This document shows positions 26,307-36,821 of a stretch of 64,000 bases of DNA, piece by piece. The notes beneath the pieces are model-generated. The model was not told where the DNA came from. It searched no databases and worked only from the letters and a program-made list of their open reading frames with translations. Location of the stretch: contig CAMYJO010000018.1 in the NCBI GenBank assembly GCA_947258755.1, positions 1 to 64,000 of the forward strand. Reading direction: 5' to 3'. Positions within the stretch are counted from its first letter, which is position 1, and each line of letters begins with the position of its first letter. This DNA comes from an uncultured Gammaproteobacteria bacterium. Its GTDB lineage: Bacteria; Pseudomonadota; Gammaproteobacteria; JAADHQ01. Both the position numbers and the translations under genes were made by a program.

Positions 26307-27197
26307 ATGGCATCGGCCGAGAAAACCGCTGAAGATATAAAATGGAACACCCGTCAACGCTTTCAATACATTGAACTGATGGCCTTTTATACCGGCGTGG
26401 TCACCCGCAGCGACATCGCCAGGACCTTTGGCATTTCTGATGCCGCCGCGACCAAGGACCTGAAACTGTATGGTCAGATTGCCGTCGATAACCTGATCTA
26501 CCGCCATAATGTATTCGGCTTTGTGCCGGCCGCCGGCTTCCAGGCGGTCTTCACCGACCTGTCGCCAGCCGCGGTGTTACCACTGATTGCCGATAACCTG
26601 CCGAGCCCCGGCGGCCCGGCCGAAAACTCGCTGGTCTATGGTGTGGCGGTTGAATCCCTGCCACTGCCGTCCAGACTCCCGGACAAGCAGGTGCTGGCAC
26701 AGATTATCCAGGCGATTAAAAATCATAAAAAATTGCTGGCCAATTATCGTTCTCTGTCTGACGACGATGCGCAACAACAACGCATCATTGAACCGCATTC
26801 ACTGGTCAACAATGGACTGCGTTGGCACGTACGCGCCTACAATGAACAGAGCTTTGATTTTCGCGATTTTGTGCTATCGCGTTTTGTTGATGCCCGCGTA
26901 CTAGAAGACGAGGCCGAATCCAGCCAGGTCTATGACGATGACTGGATGGAAACCGTCACCCTTAAGCTCGCACCGCATACCGGCATGAGTGAGCGCAAGC
27001 AACGCAACCTGATGATCGATTATGGCGTCAGCGATACCCATATTGAGATAGAAGTGCGCCGTGCCCTGCTCGGCTATGTATTGCAACGATTGTCGGTCGA
27101 TACCACGGCCGATCATTCACTGGATCCGAATGCCTATCAATTGATTGTGATCAACCGGGATGAGATAGAGCCGTATGCGGGCTGGGCGTTTTTGTAG
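26307..27197 (+). CDS. WYL-domain transcriptional regulator (BrxR/CapW-like)
   Basis: 296 residues. The N-terminal winged helix is seen at RFQYIELMAFYTGVVTRSDIARTFGISDAAATKDLKLYGQ (about 19-58). The WYL domain (about 130-205) includes ANYRSLS...RIIEPHSLVNNGLRWHVRAYNE, and the C-terminal WCX-like part runs from about 215. This order is that of BrxR/CapW repressors, which usually control BREX or CBASS defence operons. No such operon is adjacent here: divergent recA and the downstream thioredoxin gene are unrelated. It could be an orphan left by a lost island, or regulate its own gene or recA (inference). Confidence 0.85.
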   Translation: MASAEKTAEDIKWNTRQRFQYIELMAFYTGVVTRSDIARTFGISDAAATKDLKLYGQIAVDNLIYRHNVFGFVPAAGFQAVFTDLSPAAVLPLIADNLPSPGGPAENSLVYGVAVESLPLPSRLPDKQVLAQIIQAIKNHKKLLANYRSLSDDDAQQQRIIEPHSLVNNGLRWHVRAYNEQSFDFRDFVLSRFVDARVLEDEAESSQVYDDDWMETVTLKLAPHTGMSERKQRNLMIDYGVSDTHIEIEVRRALLGYVLQRLSVDTTADHSLDPNAYQLIVINRDEIEPYAGWAFL

Positions 27198-27488
27198 GAT
27201 CAGGGAAAAGGGAAAAGATACGAGGGGAAAGGGTTAAGTCTTAACTGGATTTATTATCTACATGACAAAATCATGTGATGATGAAGGTCGCAAGCAATTT
27301 TTAGCGGACCCTCAGAAATATCAGTTTAGTGGACGACTTCCGACCAGAAACAGTCCTACATTAACCTTGTCATTGCGAACGCAGTGAAGCAATCTGTCAA
27401 ATCACATATCCCACTTATATGCAGCCTAGATAGTTAAGTTAACAAATCGCCGCGGTAAAAACGCCTCGCGATGACTGGCTGTGTGTTT
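27198..27488. repeat. Intergenic region with dispersed repeat motifs
   Basis: It holds a purine-rich GGGAAAAGGGAAAAGATACG stretch (27203-27236), also found at 29645-29710. It also holds a GTCATTGCGAACGCAGTGAAGCAATC repeat (27367-27392) with an inverted partner CTCGCGATGAC (27464-27475), a common dispersed bacterial element. No gene is seen. Confidence 0.55.
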
Positions 27489-28016
27489 TTACTCTGACCC
27501 CAAATAGCTGGCGACGGTATTTTTCTTGATAAATTTCTCGATGTTTTCGGCAGGCACTGCGCCGCCCTGGGCTGCACGGATCTTGCCTTCCGGCGTAAAG
27601 ATGAGAAAGGTCGGCGTGCCGAGGAAGTAATCACCGATCAGGTCATAGTATATGCCGGAAATACCCTCGAGTGTCCCGGTCAGGTTCGGAAAATTCAGTT
27701 GATGCTCGTTGATATAGGCCAGGGCGGCTTCCTTGTTGGCCAGTCCGTCGGTCGTGATGCCAAGTACCTGGATATTTCCGTCTTCCTTGTGGCGCGCCTG
27801 CATGGCAACGTACTGGTGCGCTTCCTCGTTACAGATATGACAGCCAGACGCCCAGAACATCACAACAAGCCATTTACCCTTGCCGGCATAATCCTCAATA
27901 CTGGCCGGGTTACCGTCTAGGTCAGTGAGCGTGCTGGCATGGGCAACGGCCGCACCGAGATACAACAGCAGGGCTGTGAACAGGTTGATATACAAACGCT
28001 TCGATCGGTTCGCCAT
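27489..28016 (-). CDS. TlpA/ResA-like periplasmic thioredoxin
   Basis: 175 residues from the ATG at 28016 (GAGGGAG lies 6 nt upstream). Residues 1-27 are a signal peptide ending AAVAHA. The thioredoxin fold follows with active site FWASGCHICNEE (CxxC) and TPTFLIFTPEGKIRA with the cis-proline. It is probably a periplasmic reductase involved in cytochrome c maturation or thiol repair. It is monocistronic. Periplasmic thiol chemistry would matter in a sulfur-globule former, but nothing ties it to that cluster. Confidence 0.85.
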   Translation of the reverse strand: MANRSKRLYINLFTALLLYLGAAVAHASTLTDLDGNPASIEDYAGKGKWLVVMFWASGCHICNEEAHQYVAMQARHKEDGNIQVLGITTDGLANKEAALAYINEHQLNFPNLTGTLEGISGIYYDLIGDYFLGTPTFLIFTPEGKIRAAQGGAVPAENIEKFIKKNTVASYLGSE

Positions 28017-28230
28017 AGTGACTCCCTCGTATAAAGATACTAACAATACGACATTTTCTGTATTGCGTGGTTCAATGTAATTTCAGGCGATTCATGTCCC
28101 CAGACCAACCAACACCCTGTCGAGTAACACGGACCGGCGATTGCGCCTCTATGTGGACCAGTATCATCTTAATGACTACAGGATCTTCGATACAGGCAAT
28201 CACCTTGAATACATACACCCATACTTTCCC

Positions 28231-28786
28231 TTATTCGATTACATCCAACGGCCATGACTGCAACACCGGATACTCCACCCCATTCGGCGTCGACCGGGAT
28301 TCAACTAAACAAAAATCATGCACGGACCATGGGATGTTGATCGCAATATCCTGCGGCACTTGCTTGCGGTATTTACGGGCCACGGTCAGGTGCGGCACAT
28401 AGGGCTTGTTGTCCGGTGTGTAAGCACATGGTTGCAGCGCGCTATTCAGCCGCTGCACCAGCAACTGTAATTCCGCAGGCACCCGTGAACAACCCAGCCA
28501 CAGCACCTGGGCGCGTGAAAAAGTACCCACCTGATCCGCGTGAAAAAGTACCCACCTGATCCAGGGTGAGATCAAATGCCGAGGCCTGCACGGTTTCTGC
28601 CGCCTGCCGGTAGTCCTTCAATCTTGCTATTTCTATGTTACCGATAAAGGCCAGGGTCAGATGCAGGTTAGCACGAGGCACTACTTTTTTATGGGATTGT
28701 AACAGTGGCCCGACTTGTTGAATAATGGCACGCCGGACAGAATCCCGCGGCCATAGCGCAAAAAAGATGCGTACGTTGTCAGCCAT
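28231..28786 (-). pseudogene. thpR: RNA 2',3'-cyclic phosphodiesterase (2'-5' RNA ligase), frameshifted
   Basis: The frame begins MADNVRIFFALWPRDSVR at 28786 and has the first HxTx motif HLTLAFIG. After LDLTLDQVGTFSR-like sequence the frame is lost. The correct C-terminal half is in another frame (AQVLWLGC...PHLTVARKYRK, second HxTx) and ends at 28231. The break is exactly a 25-bp perfect tandem duplication (28512-28536 and 28537-28561). Removing one copy restores a normal protein of about 176 residues. It overlaps the pncC stop by 8 bp, so it is in the same operon. Confidence 0.9.
28512..28561. repeat. 25-bp perfect tandem duplication inside thpR
   Basis: Two identical 25-bp copies adjacent to each other (CGCGTGAAAAAGTACCCACC...). 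25 is not a multiple of three, so the duplication shifts the frame. Confidence 0.97.
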
Positions 28787-29273
28787 CGGCGGCAATGATA
28801 TCGATAATGCCCTGCAAGGCCGTCTGCACCGCCTGCTCTCTGACCTGTTCACGATCACCGCTGAACAATGCCTTTTGGGTTTGTAGCTGTTCGCCACTGG
28901 CCCAGGCCAGCCAGACAGTGCCGACCGGTTTCTCGGCACTACCACCATCCGGCCCGGCGATACCACTGATCGCTACGGCGACTTGGGCATGACTATGTTG
29001 GAGTGCGCCACGGGCCATTTCACCGACGGTCTGTTCACTGACCGCGCCGAATTGATCGAGTGTTGCCGCCGCTACACCCAGCATTTCCTGTTTGGACGTA
29101 TTCGTGTAGGTTACAAAACCGCGTTCAAACCACTCTGAACTTCCGGCGACCGCAGTCACTGCACAGGCAACCCAACCGCCGGTACAGGACTCCGCTGTGA
29201 CCATGCGCATGTTCGCCTGCACCAGGTCATGGCCGACACGCTCTGCCAGATGATGAATATCCTGCACTGACAT
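28779..29273 (-). CDS. pncC: Nicotinamide-nucleotide amidase (CinA C-terminal domain)
   Basis: 164 residues, one CinA C-terminal domain. MVTAESCTGGWVACAVTAVAGSS (about 23-45) and FERGFVTYTNTSKQEMLGV (about 49-67) are the conserved active-site blocks, followed by AISGIAGPDGGSAEKPVGTVWLAW. It deamidates nicotinamide mononucleotide to recycle pyridine nucleotides. The gene is next to recA or mutS in many gammaproteobacteria, as here. It overlaps thpR by 8 bp. Confidence 0.95.
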   Translation of the reverse strand: MSVQDIHHLAERVGHDLVQANMRMVTAESCTGGWVACAVTAVAGSSEWFERGFVTYTNTSKQEMLGVAAATLDQFGAVSEQTVGEMARGALQHSHAQVAVAISGIAGPDGGSAEKPVGTVWLAWASGEQLQTQKALFSGDREQVREQAVQTALQGIIDIIAADG

Positions 29274-29297
29274 CAGACGGACGACTCCTCAATATTC

Positions 29298-29594
29298 TCA
29301 GGATAAAAATTCTGTTATCTTACAACCGGCGCGATACTGCTGTGACTGTTCGTTGTCAACACGCAGGACTTTAAGCTTGGCATGCAATGGCGGTACCACC
29401 GCCTTCTCTGGAACGACCTGGATCTCGAGTTCATCGCCATCCGCGAGTGGAATTTGTGTACTCAGTAAAAGCCCGCCTGCACTTAGATCGGCGACGGTGC
29501 CTTGATGGTATTCATTATGACCATTGATTTTGAAACGTGCGCCGATCTCGACATGCATACGCATAAAATCGCGCTTATCGGAAGAATCCACCAT
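29298..29594 (-). CDS. PilZ domain protein
   Basis: 98 residues from the ATG at 29594. A single PilZ domain with the cyclic-di-GMP motif RxxxR (RDFMR near the N-terminus) followed by DLSAGG (D/NxSxxG), then a beta-barrel. It should bind cyclic-di-GMP and act as a small receptor. Its ligand could be made by WspR or the GGDEF-EAL protein of this window. It lies 24 bp upstream of pncC. Confidence 0.93.
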   Translation of the reverse strand: MVDSSDKRDFMRMHVEIGARFKINGHNEYHQGTVADLSAGGLLLSTQIPLADGDELEIQVVPEKAVVPPLHAKLKVLRVDNEQSQQYRAGCKITEFLS

Positions 29595-30068
29595 TATCTT
29601 CAACCTCTAGATTGCTGAATGCGTCTAAGTATCCATATTTCATTAAACAGGGAAAAGGCAAAAGGTACAAGAGGTCAGGGGAAAGGTACAAGATAAAAGG
29701 GGAAAGGGTGAGTAAGTTATAGGTTTTTCGCAAGGTTTACCTTTGTATTGGCAGATAGTTTATTAAGCACTGTTGCAGCTGTAGGAGCGGCCCTTGGCCG
29801 CGAAAAAACGGTGTCGAGGGACGAGTAGCTTGTAGCAAGGTAAAAACAGAGCCCAAATCTCAGTCTTTTTCTAGCCACTAGCGACTCGTCCCTAGCTACT
29901 CGATTTTTCGCGGCCAAGGGCCGCTCCCACAGATGAAAAAAGATCCGGGGACGACGGCGCAAGGAAAGCAGTCTTATAGTCGAGGCCATGCTTTGCCCTT
30001 GTATCTTCACCCTTTCCCCTGCCTTCAACATAGACCTGAATCGCTGATTTATATACACTGACAGGCTT
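29595..30068. other. Intergenic region between the PilZ gene and mutS
   Basis: It contains purine-rich direct repeats (GGGAAAAGGCAAAAGGTAC, then AGGGGAAAGGTACAAG, 29648-29707) and one REPIN-like repeat (29781-29932), then the mutS promoter region. An inverted copy of the purine motif (TGTATCTTCACCCTTTCCCC) is at 30002-30021. Confidence 0.6.
29781..29932. repeat. REPIN-like 150-bp palindromic repeat, copy 3
   Basis: Same outer arms as at 21854 and 22095 (GTAGGAGCGGCCCTTGGCCG ... GGCCAAGGGCCGCTCCCAC) and the same CTAGCTACTCG interior. About 7.5 kb from the other two. Confidence 0.85.
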
Positions 30069-32636
30069 ATGAGCACCGCGACGAAAAACAATAAATCACA
30101 CACACCGATGATGCAGCAATACTTGCGCATCAAGGCACAACACCCTGATATTCTTTTATTTTACCGGATGGGTGATTTCTACGAATTGTTTTTTGATGAT
30201 GCCCGCAAGGCCGCCAGGATTCTCGACATCACCCTGACCGCGCGCGGCCAGTCGGCCGGGGAACCGATCCCGATGGCCGGCATTCCCTACCATGCCGCCG
30301 ATAATTATTTGTCAAAACTGGTCAAACGTGGCGAATCGGTGGCCATATGCGAACAGACCGGCGATCCCGCCGCGAGCAAGGGCCCGGTGGAACGCGAGGT
30401 GGTACGCATTATCACCCCGGGTACGATTACCGAGGAATCGCTGCTGGAGGAACGCCGTGACAACCTGTTATGCGCACTGCAACAAGACAATGAGCAATTC
30501 GGCATCGCCTCACTGGACATCACCAATGGTCGCTTTATTGTCCTGCAAGTCAGCGGCGAAGAGGCGCTGCTGAGTGAACTGGAACGAATCCAGCCGGCCG
30601 AGTTACTGGTCAATGAAGAATGCGCTATTGCTTCCACACTAACGCACTGCCGCGGCTTCAAATATAGCCCACCATGGAACTTTGAACTGAAAACAGCAAC
30701 ACGCCTGTTAACAGAACAGTTTGGCACGCATGATTTAGCCGGCTTTGGTTGCGATGAGCTGCCACTCGCACTGAGCGCTGCCGGTTGCCTGCTGCATTAT
30801 GTCAGCGAAACGCAACGCTCCAGTCTGCCACATATTAATCGTCTCACGGTCGAACAACGGGACCAATCAGTGATCCTGGATGCGGCCACACGTAGAAACC
30901 TGGAGCTGGACCGCAGCCTGTCCGACCAACACGACTATACCCTGGCAGGAATACTGGATCGCTGCACTACCAGTATGGGTAATCGACTGATGCGGCGCTG
31001 GATTAACCGGCCACTGCGCGATACCGTCACGCTCAACCTGCGCTATGACTGTATCGAGGAGTTATACCTGCAACAGACCTATGACCCCATTCAACAACTA
31101 TTGAATGGCATGGGTGATATCGAACGCATTCTGACGCGCATCATCATGGGCAGCGCACGCCCACGTGACCTGACCACGCTGCGCCATTCACTGTCGCAAT
31201 TACCCGAGCTGCAGAAACATCTGGACTCGTTGAGCAATAGCATGGCGCAAACGCTGGCCAAGGATATAGGTCAACATCCGGACATCGTCACACTGTTAAC
31301 ACGCGCCGTGATCGAACAACCACCGATGCTAATCCGTGATGGCGGCGTTATCGCCGAAGGCTTCGATGCGGAACTCGATGAACTGCGTGCCTTAAGCCAA
31401 CACGCCGATCAATTCCTGATCGACCTCGAAGAGAATGAGAAAAAGCGCACCGGCATCAACACCCTGAAGGTTAGCTATAACCGTGTGCATGGCTACTATA
31501 TCGAGATATCCAAGGCCCAGGCGGCCAATATCCCGGATGACTATATTCGCAGACAAACCCTGAAAAATGTCGAGCGCTATATCACTCCTGATTTGAAGGC
31601 CTTCGAAGACAAGGTTCTTAGTGCGCGCGAAAAGGCACTGGCACGAGAAAAGTTTTTGTATGAGGAATTACTGAAAACCCTGGCAACATCGCACCAGCCA
31701 TTGTCCGCTTGCGCCACGGCGCTGGCCGAACTCGATGTGATCTGCAATCTGGCAGAACGTGCGCAAACCCTTAATTATGTGCGCCCGACACTGACCGACC
31801 GAGCCGGACTCAGTATTCACGGTGGTCGCCATCCGGTGGTCGAAATGGTGTCGGAACAGGTGTTTGTACCGAATGATACCGTGCTCAATGATAGCCGCCG
31901 TATGCTGATGATCACCGGGCCTAATATGGGCGGTAAGTCCACCTATATGCGACAGACCGCGCTGATCTGCGTAATGGCCTACATCGGTAGCTTTGTACCG
32001 GCCGAGCGTGCCGAGATCGGCATGCTCGACCGCATTTTTACCCGTATCGGCGCCTCGGACGATCTCGCCAGCGGACGTTCGACCTTCATGGTGGAGATGA
32101 CTGAGACGGCCAATATCCTCAACAATGCCAGCGCCAACAGCCTGGTGCTGATGGATGAAATCGGCCGCGGCACCAGTACCTATGATGGCCTGTCGCTGGC
32201 CTGGGCCTGCGCCGAATACCTGGCCGACAAGATCAAGGCATTCACATTGTTCGCAACACACTACTTTGAACTCACTGATCTTGAGAATAGCCACGCCAAC
32301 ATTTGCAATGTCCATCTCGATGCCGTTGAACATGAGGAAAGCATTATTTTCCTGCATGCGGTCAAAGACGGCCCGGCCGACCGCAGTTATGGCCTGCATG
32401 TCGCCGCCCTCGCCGGCGTCCCGCGCGATGTCATTCGCTTTGCCAATGAACGCTTGCTCGAGCTGGAAAATAACCACGCTCAGCAGCCGACACAGGCTGA
32501 CAGCTCCCTCCAATATTCCCTGTTTAACCAGCCACAACCGAACCCCATTCAGGAACAGCTCGATGCCATCGATGCGGACGATTTGACCCCAAAACGCGCT
32601 CTGGAACTCATTTATCAGTTAAAAAAACAACCCTAA
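30069..32636 (+). CDS. mutS: DNA mismatch repair protein MutS
   Basis: 855 residues, full length. The mismatch-reading Phe-x-Glu is visible as GDFYELF (F37, E39). Domain order is normal: connector, core (with [12 protein letters not shown]), clamp (about 430-550) and C-terminal ATPase with Walker [11 protein letters not shown] (about 617-626), Walker [17 protein letters not shown] and the [11 protein letters not shown] His switch. The C-terminal end includes the short dimerisation tail. It recognises mispairs and recruits MutL. It is monocistronic on the plus strand, divergent from the pncC/PilZ group. Confidence 0.98.
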   Translation: MSTATKNNKSHTPMMQQYLRIKAQHPDILLFYRMGDFYELFFDDARKAARILDITLTARGQSAGEPIPMAGIPYHAADNYLSKLVKRGESVAICEQTGDPAASKGPVEREVVRIITPGTITEESLLEERRDNLLCALQQDNEQFGIASLDITNGRFIVLQVSGEEALLSELERIQPAELLVNEECAIASTLTHCRGFKYSPPWNFELKTATRLLTEQFGTHDLAGFGCDELPLALSAAGCLLHYVSETQRSSLPHINRLTVEQRDQSVILDAATRRNLELDRSLSDQHDYTLAGILDRCTTSMGNRLMRRWINRPLRDTVTLNLRYDCIEELYLQQTYDPIQQLLNGMGDIERILTRIIMGSARPRDLTTLRHSLSQLPELQKHLDSLSNSMAQTLAKDIGQHPDIVTLLTRAVIEQPPMLIRDGGVIAEGFDAELDELRALSQHADQFLIDLEENEKKRTGINTLKVSYNRVHGYYIEISKAQAANIPDDYIRRQTLKNVERYITPDLKAFEDKVLSAREKALAREKFLYEELLKTLATSHQPLSACATALAELDVICNLAERAQTLNYVRPTLTDRAGLSIHGGRHPVVEMVSEQVFVPNDTVLNDSRRMLMITGPNMGGKSTYMRQTALICVMAYIGSFVPAERAEIGMLDRIFTRIGASDDLASGRSTFMVEMTETANILNNASANSLVLMDEIGRGTSTYDGLSLAWACAEYLADKIKAFTLFATHYFELTDLENSHANICNVHLDAVEHEESIIFLHAVKDGPADRSYGLHVAALAGVPRDVIRFANERLLELENNHAQQPTQADSSLQYSLFNQPQPNPIQEQLDAIDADDLTPKRALELIYQLKKQP

Positions 32637-32703
32637 AATTAATATAATTATATTAATCATATAGTTATAGCTTTTCCGTACCCGAATAAACACCCTAGCA
32701 TTC

Positions 32704-32731
32704 TAAAGTTTTTCCCTATTTAAGCCGATGA
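32704..32731 (+). promoter_or_regulatory. Candidate sigma-28 (FliA) promoter for the Wsp operon
   Basis: TAAAGTTT at 32704-32711 matches the -35 consensus fully. GCCGATGA at 32724-32731 matches the GCCGATAA -10 consensus at 7 of 8 bases. Spacing is 12 bp instead of 11. It lies 103 bp upstream of the wspA start with no other gene between, suggesting co-expression with flagellar and chemotaxis genes. Confidence 0.55.
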
Positions 32732-32834
32732 TGCCTATGTAAAACCCATATATTGGGTCGTTGATTAATTTACATACGCCGTTCGTGCGCCTGCCATGCA
32801 GACCAGTCACGACGCTCACTTTAAGGAAAAAATA

Positions 32835-35084
32835 ATGTCATTGCTTGGCAAAATCAGTGCTTTGGGGATTAAACAGAAAATGCTGTTCGGCTTTGGTGCG
32901 ATGTTCATCGTACTAGTATTAATTGCCGCACAAACATTCTACAGCTTGCATGGCATTAAGGAATCGGTCAGGGATGTGGTCGAGGAACGTCAGGATTCAG
33001 TGATTACCGCGATGACCTTGTCAAAAACCATCGAAAAAACACTGGCTGGTTTGGGCCTGTACCTGCTCAGTAAGGAGGCGGCTTACAAAGAAAACTTTAA
33101 CACCGGCATCAATGAAGCCGACAAACTGATCAAGACACTGAAAGACCAGCATACAATCAGTTCCAACGCCGATAGTGCCAGCCTGCTTGATCAAATTGAA
33201 ACTGACTTCAATACTTTCAAGTCTTACCAACAAACATTGCTCGTACTGGCTACTGATAGCCAGAAAAACTATCCCGGCATGAGTAACTCAACCCAGAATA
33301 TCAACCCAATAAGCCAGAGTATGCTACATAATCTCGAGGCCATGATCCAGTCGGAGGAAGACCGCGGCAAGCAGGAACACGGCATCAAGATGCTCAATGA
33401 ATTGCAGAATATGCGTTACTCATGGACGCGGATAATGAATGGCATCCGTGCCTACCTGGGTTTCCGTAATGCTACGGCACTGGATGAAATCAATAACTAC
33501 CGGCAAAGTTTTACAGAACAGTTTGTAGCGTTTAAAAACAAATATTCCAATGCATTGACGCTGGAGCAGGAAGAGGCAATGGAAAATATCGATAACAATC
33601 TCAGCCTGTACCCGGAGATACTGGATAAGGTCATCCAACTACATGGCAGTGATGAATGGCGTCAGGATGCCTACCTGATACGCAGTAAGCTAGGCCCGAT
33701 TCTAGCGCGCCTGAATAATAATTTGAATAAACTGACCCAGGGTGAGATCGCCGATATCAGTGGTATTAGTGCCGACCTGGTTAAAAATGCTGACACTACC
33801 AATACTTCCGTACTGCTCTACTCCTCTCTTGCAGTCTTGGGCATCGTACTACTCGCCTATCTATTGATAAGCGGCATTATTAATCCAATGTCAAAAGCCG
33901 TGAACAGCGGCATCACTTCACTTCAAAAAGTCATGGAAAGCTTTTCATCAGATGACGCCAAAGATTTCGAGACCACGTTTTCGAAAGATGATGATGCCAT
34001 TAATAATGTTGAGAAAGCACTTGGCATTATGAGTACCGCACTTGAAAATACCATCGTCCGTGAACAACAAATCAACGAAGACTTGAAGGGAAGAATTGAG
34101 ATCATTCACGATGTGGTCAGACGTGCTACAGAAGGCGACTTGACCGGACAGATTATGAAATTTTCTGGTAAAGAACCGATTGATAAGCTCGCCAACGATA
34201 CGCAAAAGATGGTCGACAGCCTATGTGAGTTGGTTTCGAAAGTACAACGTTCTGGCATCCAGGTTAACTCCAGCGCCACAGAAATTGCCGCCACGTCGAA
34301 ACAACAAGAAGCTACCGTTACTGAACAAGCCGCCAGTACCAACGAGATCATGGCTACTGTCACTGAAATTTCAGCGACATCAAAGGACCTACTGCATACC
34401 ATGGAAGAAGTCACCACTGTTGCAGAGAGTACTGCCACATCGGCTACCGACGGCCAGGAATCGATGGTACGCATGGAAAATGCTATGCAGAAAATGCGCA
34501 AGTCTACAGACTCAATCGCCGCCAAACTGGCCGTACTGAATGATAAAGCTGCCAATATCAATACTGTGGTAACGACCATCAACAGAGTTGCGGACCAAAC
34601 TAACCTGCTGTCGTTAAACGCTGCAATAGAGGCGGAAAAAGCTGGAGAATATGGCAAGGGCTTTGCCGTGGTCGCTAATGAAATCAGACGCCTCGCAGAT
34701 CAGACTGCCGTGGCCACCTGGGACATTGAGCAAATGATCAAAGAAATGCAATCGGCAGTCTCGGCCGGAGTCATGGGCATGGACAAATTCTCCGACGATG
34801 TCAGCCGTGGCGTTGACGAGATAGGATTAATAGGTGGACAGTTGGGCAATATCATTGATGAAGTGCAAGCCTTGACGCCACGCATAGAAACAGTGACTGA
34901 AGGTATGCAGTCACAATCCCTAGGTGGCGAGCAAATCAGCGATAGTATGATTCAGCTCAATGAAACTGCCCAACAGACCGCCGATTCACTGAAACAATCG
35001 AATCAGTCAATCCAACAGCTAAAAGATGCTGCTAATGGCCTGCAAACTGCCGTCTCTATCTTTAAAGTACGAAGAAATGACTGA
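32835..35084 (+). CDS. wspA: Methyl-accepting chemotaxis protein, WspA-like
   Basis: 749 residues from the ATG at 32835, preferred because AAGGA lies 8 nt upstream. TM1 is about residues 15-37 and TM2 about 328-350 ([20 protein letters not shown]), leaving a long periplasmic helical domain of about 290 residues. A HAMP-like region follows, then the signalling domain with the hairpin [35 protein letters not shown]. It is longer than typical WspA (about 540) because of the large sensor domain. WspA senses surface contact or envelope stress in Pseudomonas; the signal here is unknown. It overlaps wspB by 8 bp. Confidence 0.92.
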   Translation: MSLLGKISALGIKQKMLFGFGAMFIVLVLIAAQTFYSLHGIKESVRDVVEERQDSVITAMTLSKTIEKTLAGLGLYLLSKEAAYKENFNTGINEADKLIKTLKDQHTISSNADSASLLDQIETDFNTFKSYQQTLLVLATDSQKNYPGMSNSTQNINPISQSMLHNLEAMIQSEEDRGKQEHGIKMLNELQNMRYSWTRIMNGIRAYLGFRNATALDEINNYRQSFTEQFVAFKNKYSNALTLEQEEAMENIDNNLSLYPEILDKVIQLHGSDEWRQDAYLIRSKLGPILARLNNNLNKLTQGEIADISGISADLVKNADTTNTSVLLYSSLAVLGIVLLAYLLISGIINPMSKAVNSGITSLQKVMESFSSDDAKDFETTFSKDDDAINNVEKALGIMSTALENTIVREQQINEDLKGRIEIIHDVVRRATEGDLTGQIMKFSGKEPIDKLANDTQKMVDSLCELVSKVQRSGIQVNSSATEIAATSKQQEATVTEQAASTNEIMATVTEISATSKDLLHTMEEVTTVAESTATSATDGQESMVRMENAMQKMRKSTDSIAAKLAVLNDKAANINTVVTTINRVADQTNLLSLNAAIEAEKAGEYGKGFAVVANEIRRLADQTAVATWDIEQMIKEMQSAVSAGVMGMDKFSDDVSRGVDEIGLIGGQLGNIIDEVQALTPRIETVTEGMQSQSLGGEQISDSMIQLNETAQQTADSLKQSNQSIQQLKDAANGLQTAVSIFKVRRND

Positions 35085-35541
35085 AAAATTATTCATGTTG
35101 TTCAGCCTGGATGACAGTCGATTTGCTGTGAGCACAGAGATGATCAAAGAAGTCATGCCTTTGTCGACATTAACCACGGTACCGAAGACAGAGCCCTACA
35201 TTGCAGGCTTGATACACTACAATGGGAAATCAATACCTGTCATCGATAGCGTCATGTTACTTTATAAAAAACCACATAAACGTAAAATCTGTACTCGCAT
35301 TATCATTCTTAATTACAAACACAGCGATGTAATTCCACATGTCGGATTAATCGTTGAGAGTGCAAACAAAACCATAAAATATGATGCCGATAATATTGAC
35401 GAACATAATCTGACAAAACAACATACAAGTTATCTTGGTAAAATAATTAACGTCAATAACGAAGAGATTCAATTGATTGATGTAGATGCGCTGATACCTC
35501 AGGAAGCCGCTCATTTACAGTCAGCAGCGTCTTGCTCATGA
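35077..35541 (+). CDS. wspB: CheW-like coupling protein, WspB-like
   Basis: 154 residues from the ATG at 35077, overlapping the MCP stop. CheW fold: [58 protein letters not shown] is typical, with the conserved G-x-I-x-Y-N-G-x-x-I-P-V-I-D core. It links the receptor to the WspE kinase. In Wsp systems two CheW proteins (WspB and WspD) are present, as here. Confidence 0.9.
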   Translation: MTEKLFMLFSLDDSRFAVSTEMIKEVMPLSTLTTVPKTEPYIAGLIHYNGKSIPVIDSVMLLYKKPHKRKICTRIIILNYKHSDVIPHVGLIVESANKTIKYDADNIDEHNLTKQHTSYLGKIINVNNEEIQLIDVDALIPQEAAHLQSAASCS

Positions 35542-36821
35542 GTATAGACAAAATAATTCATATGCTTCACACCGAAACGGGCATGGATGTCAGTATCACG
35601 GGCGAGTTCACCTATCGTAGTTCGATACGAACACGCATGCAGGATCTTAACATTGAATCCACAGATGCCTATCTGAAATTATTAGAAAAATCTGCAGAAG
35701 AAATGGGTCTGCTAATAGATGAGGTCATTGTACCTGAGACCTGGTTTTTCAGGGAAAAGCATGCATTCGATGCCATGCTGAAAAACCTGCGAAACAATAA
35801 CAGTGAAACCTCGCAACATAAGAGAATACTGTGCCTACCGTCTTCTAGCGGTGAAGAAGCGTACTCGATAGCCATTAAACTACTTGAATCGGGCTATAAA
35901 ACGGATGAATTCATTATAGATGCTCATGACATCAGTCAACGGAATATACTGACAGCGAAACATGGTATTTACAGAAAACACTCATTCCGCAAGGCGGTCC
36001 CCAGCAGGATAGTCAATAAATATTTTACAAAATACGATAATGAGTATCAGATTGCTGATGAAATAAAACATTCGATAAACTTCAGTCAAGCGAATCTTTT
36101 CGACGCTACGACACTAACACGAAAACAACATTATGATGCTGTTTTTTGCAGAAACCTGCTGATTTACTTCAATAGAGAAGAGAAAAAAATAGCCGTTGAA
36201 AAACTTGATGCCACATTAAAAAATAACGGCATATTGTTATTAGGGCATTCAGAGTCCTCCATTATCCCAACAGATGCATACACGCCATGCAACACAGCTC
36301 ATTCATTTGGCTTCATAAAGGCGAAGAACGAAAAATCAAAAAGAAAACGTAGCATTATTAAAAATGCATTCATTAATACCATGCCAAAGGCAGATATAGC
36401 TAAAAACAAAAATAAGAAACAGAGCAAGATTGTTCGCACTCCTCAAGTCGATACACGCCCACCTATACCTCATGCAATAGAGGTACGGCCGACTAAGGAC
36501 AGCCTTAAGCACGCTAACCAACTGGCTAACTCGGGTGATCTAGATCAAGCCCTCGACACACTACTCACTACACCCGAGGACCTGCATAACTGCGAATATT
36601 TTACCCTGGCAGGAACGATTTATAGCGCTCTACATAATCCCGAAGAAGCAGAAAAGTACTTTAGAAAGGCACTTTTCCTTGAACCCGATTATTATGATGC
36701 GCTTATGCAACTTTCCCTGCTACTACAGAACAAGGGTGATGATAAAAACGCACGACTTCTTCGTAAGCGTGCCGAGCGAAATCATAATACAAAAATAAAT
36801 AGCGGACTGATAAATGAGTAG
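35538..36821 (+). CDS. wspC: CheR methyltransferase with TPR tail, WspC-like
   Basis: 427 residues from the ATG at 35538 in the ATGA overlap with the wspB stop. The methyltransferase part (about 1-270) has VPETWFFREKHAFD, LCLPSSSGEEAYSIAI (SAM site) and AVFCRNLLIYFNREEKK. After a basic linker, TPR helices occupy about 320-425 (HANQLANSGDLDQALDTLLTTPEDLHNCEYF and so on). This MTase-TPR fusion is the WspC design. It methylates WspA to reset sensitivity. Confidence 0.92.
   Translation: MSIDKIIHMLHTETGMDVSITGEFTYRSSIRTRMQDLNIESTDAYLKLLEKSAEEMGLLIDEVIVPETWFFREKHAFDAMLKNLRNNNSETSQHKRILCLPSSSGEEAYSIAIKLLESGYKTDEFIIDAHDISQRNILTAKHGIYRKHSFRKAVPSRIVNKYFTKYDNEYQIADEIKHSINFSQANLFDATTLTRKQHYDAVFCRNLLIYFNREEKKIAVEKLDATLKNNGILLLGHSESSIIPTDAYTPCNTAHSFGFIKAKNEKSKRKRSIIKNAFINTMPKADIAKNKNKKQSKIVRTPQVDTRPPIPHAIEVRPTKDSLKHANQLANSGDLDQALDTLLTTPEDLHNCEYFTLAGTIYSALHNPEEAEKYFRKALFLEPDYYDALMQLSLLLQNKGDDKNARLLRKRAERNHNTKINSGLINE

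Noticed and set aside
31668-32537. 289-codon minus-strand ORF inside mutS
   Set aside because: It is the complement of a well conserved MutS ATPase region and has no recognisable domain.
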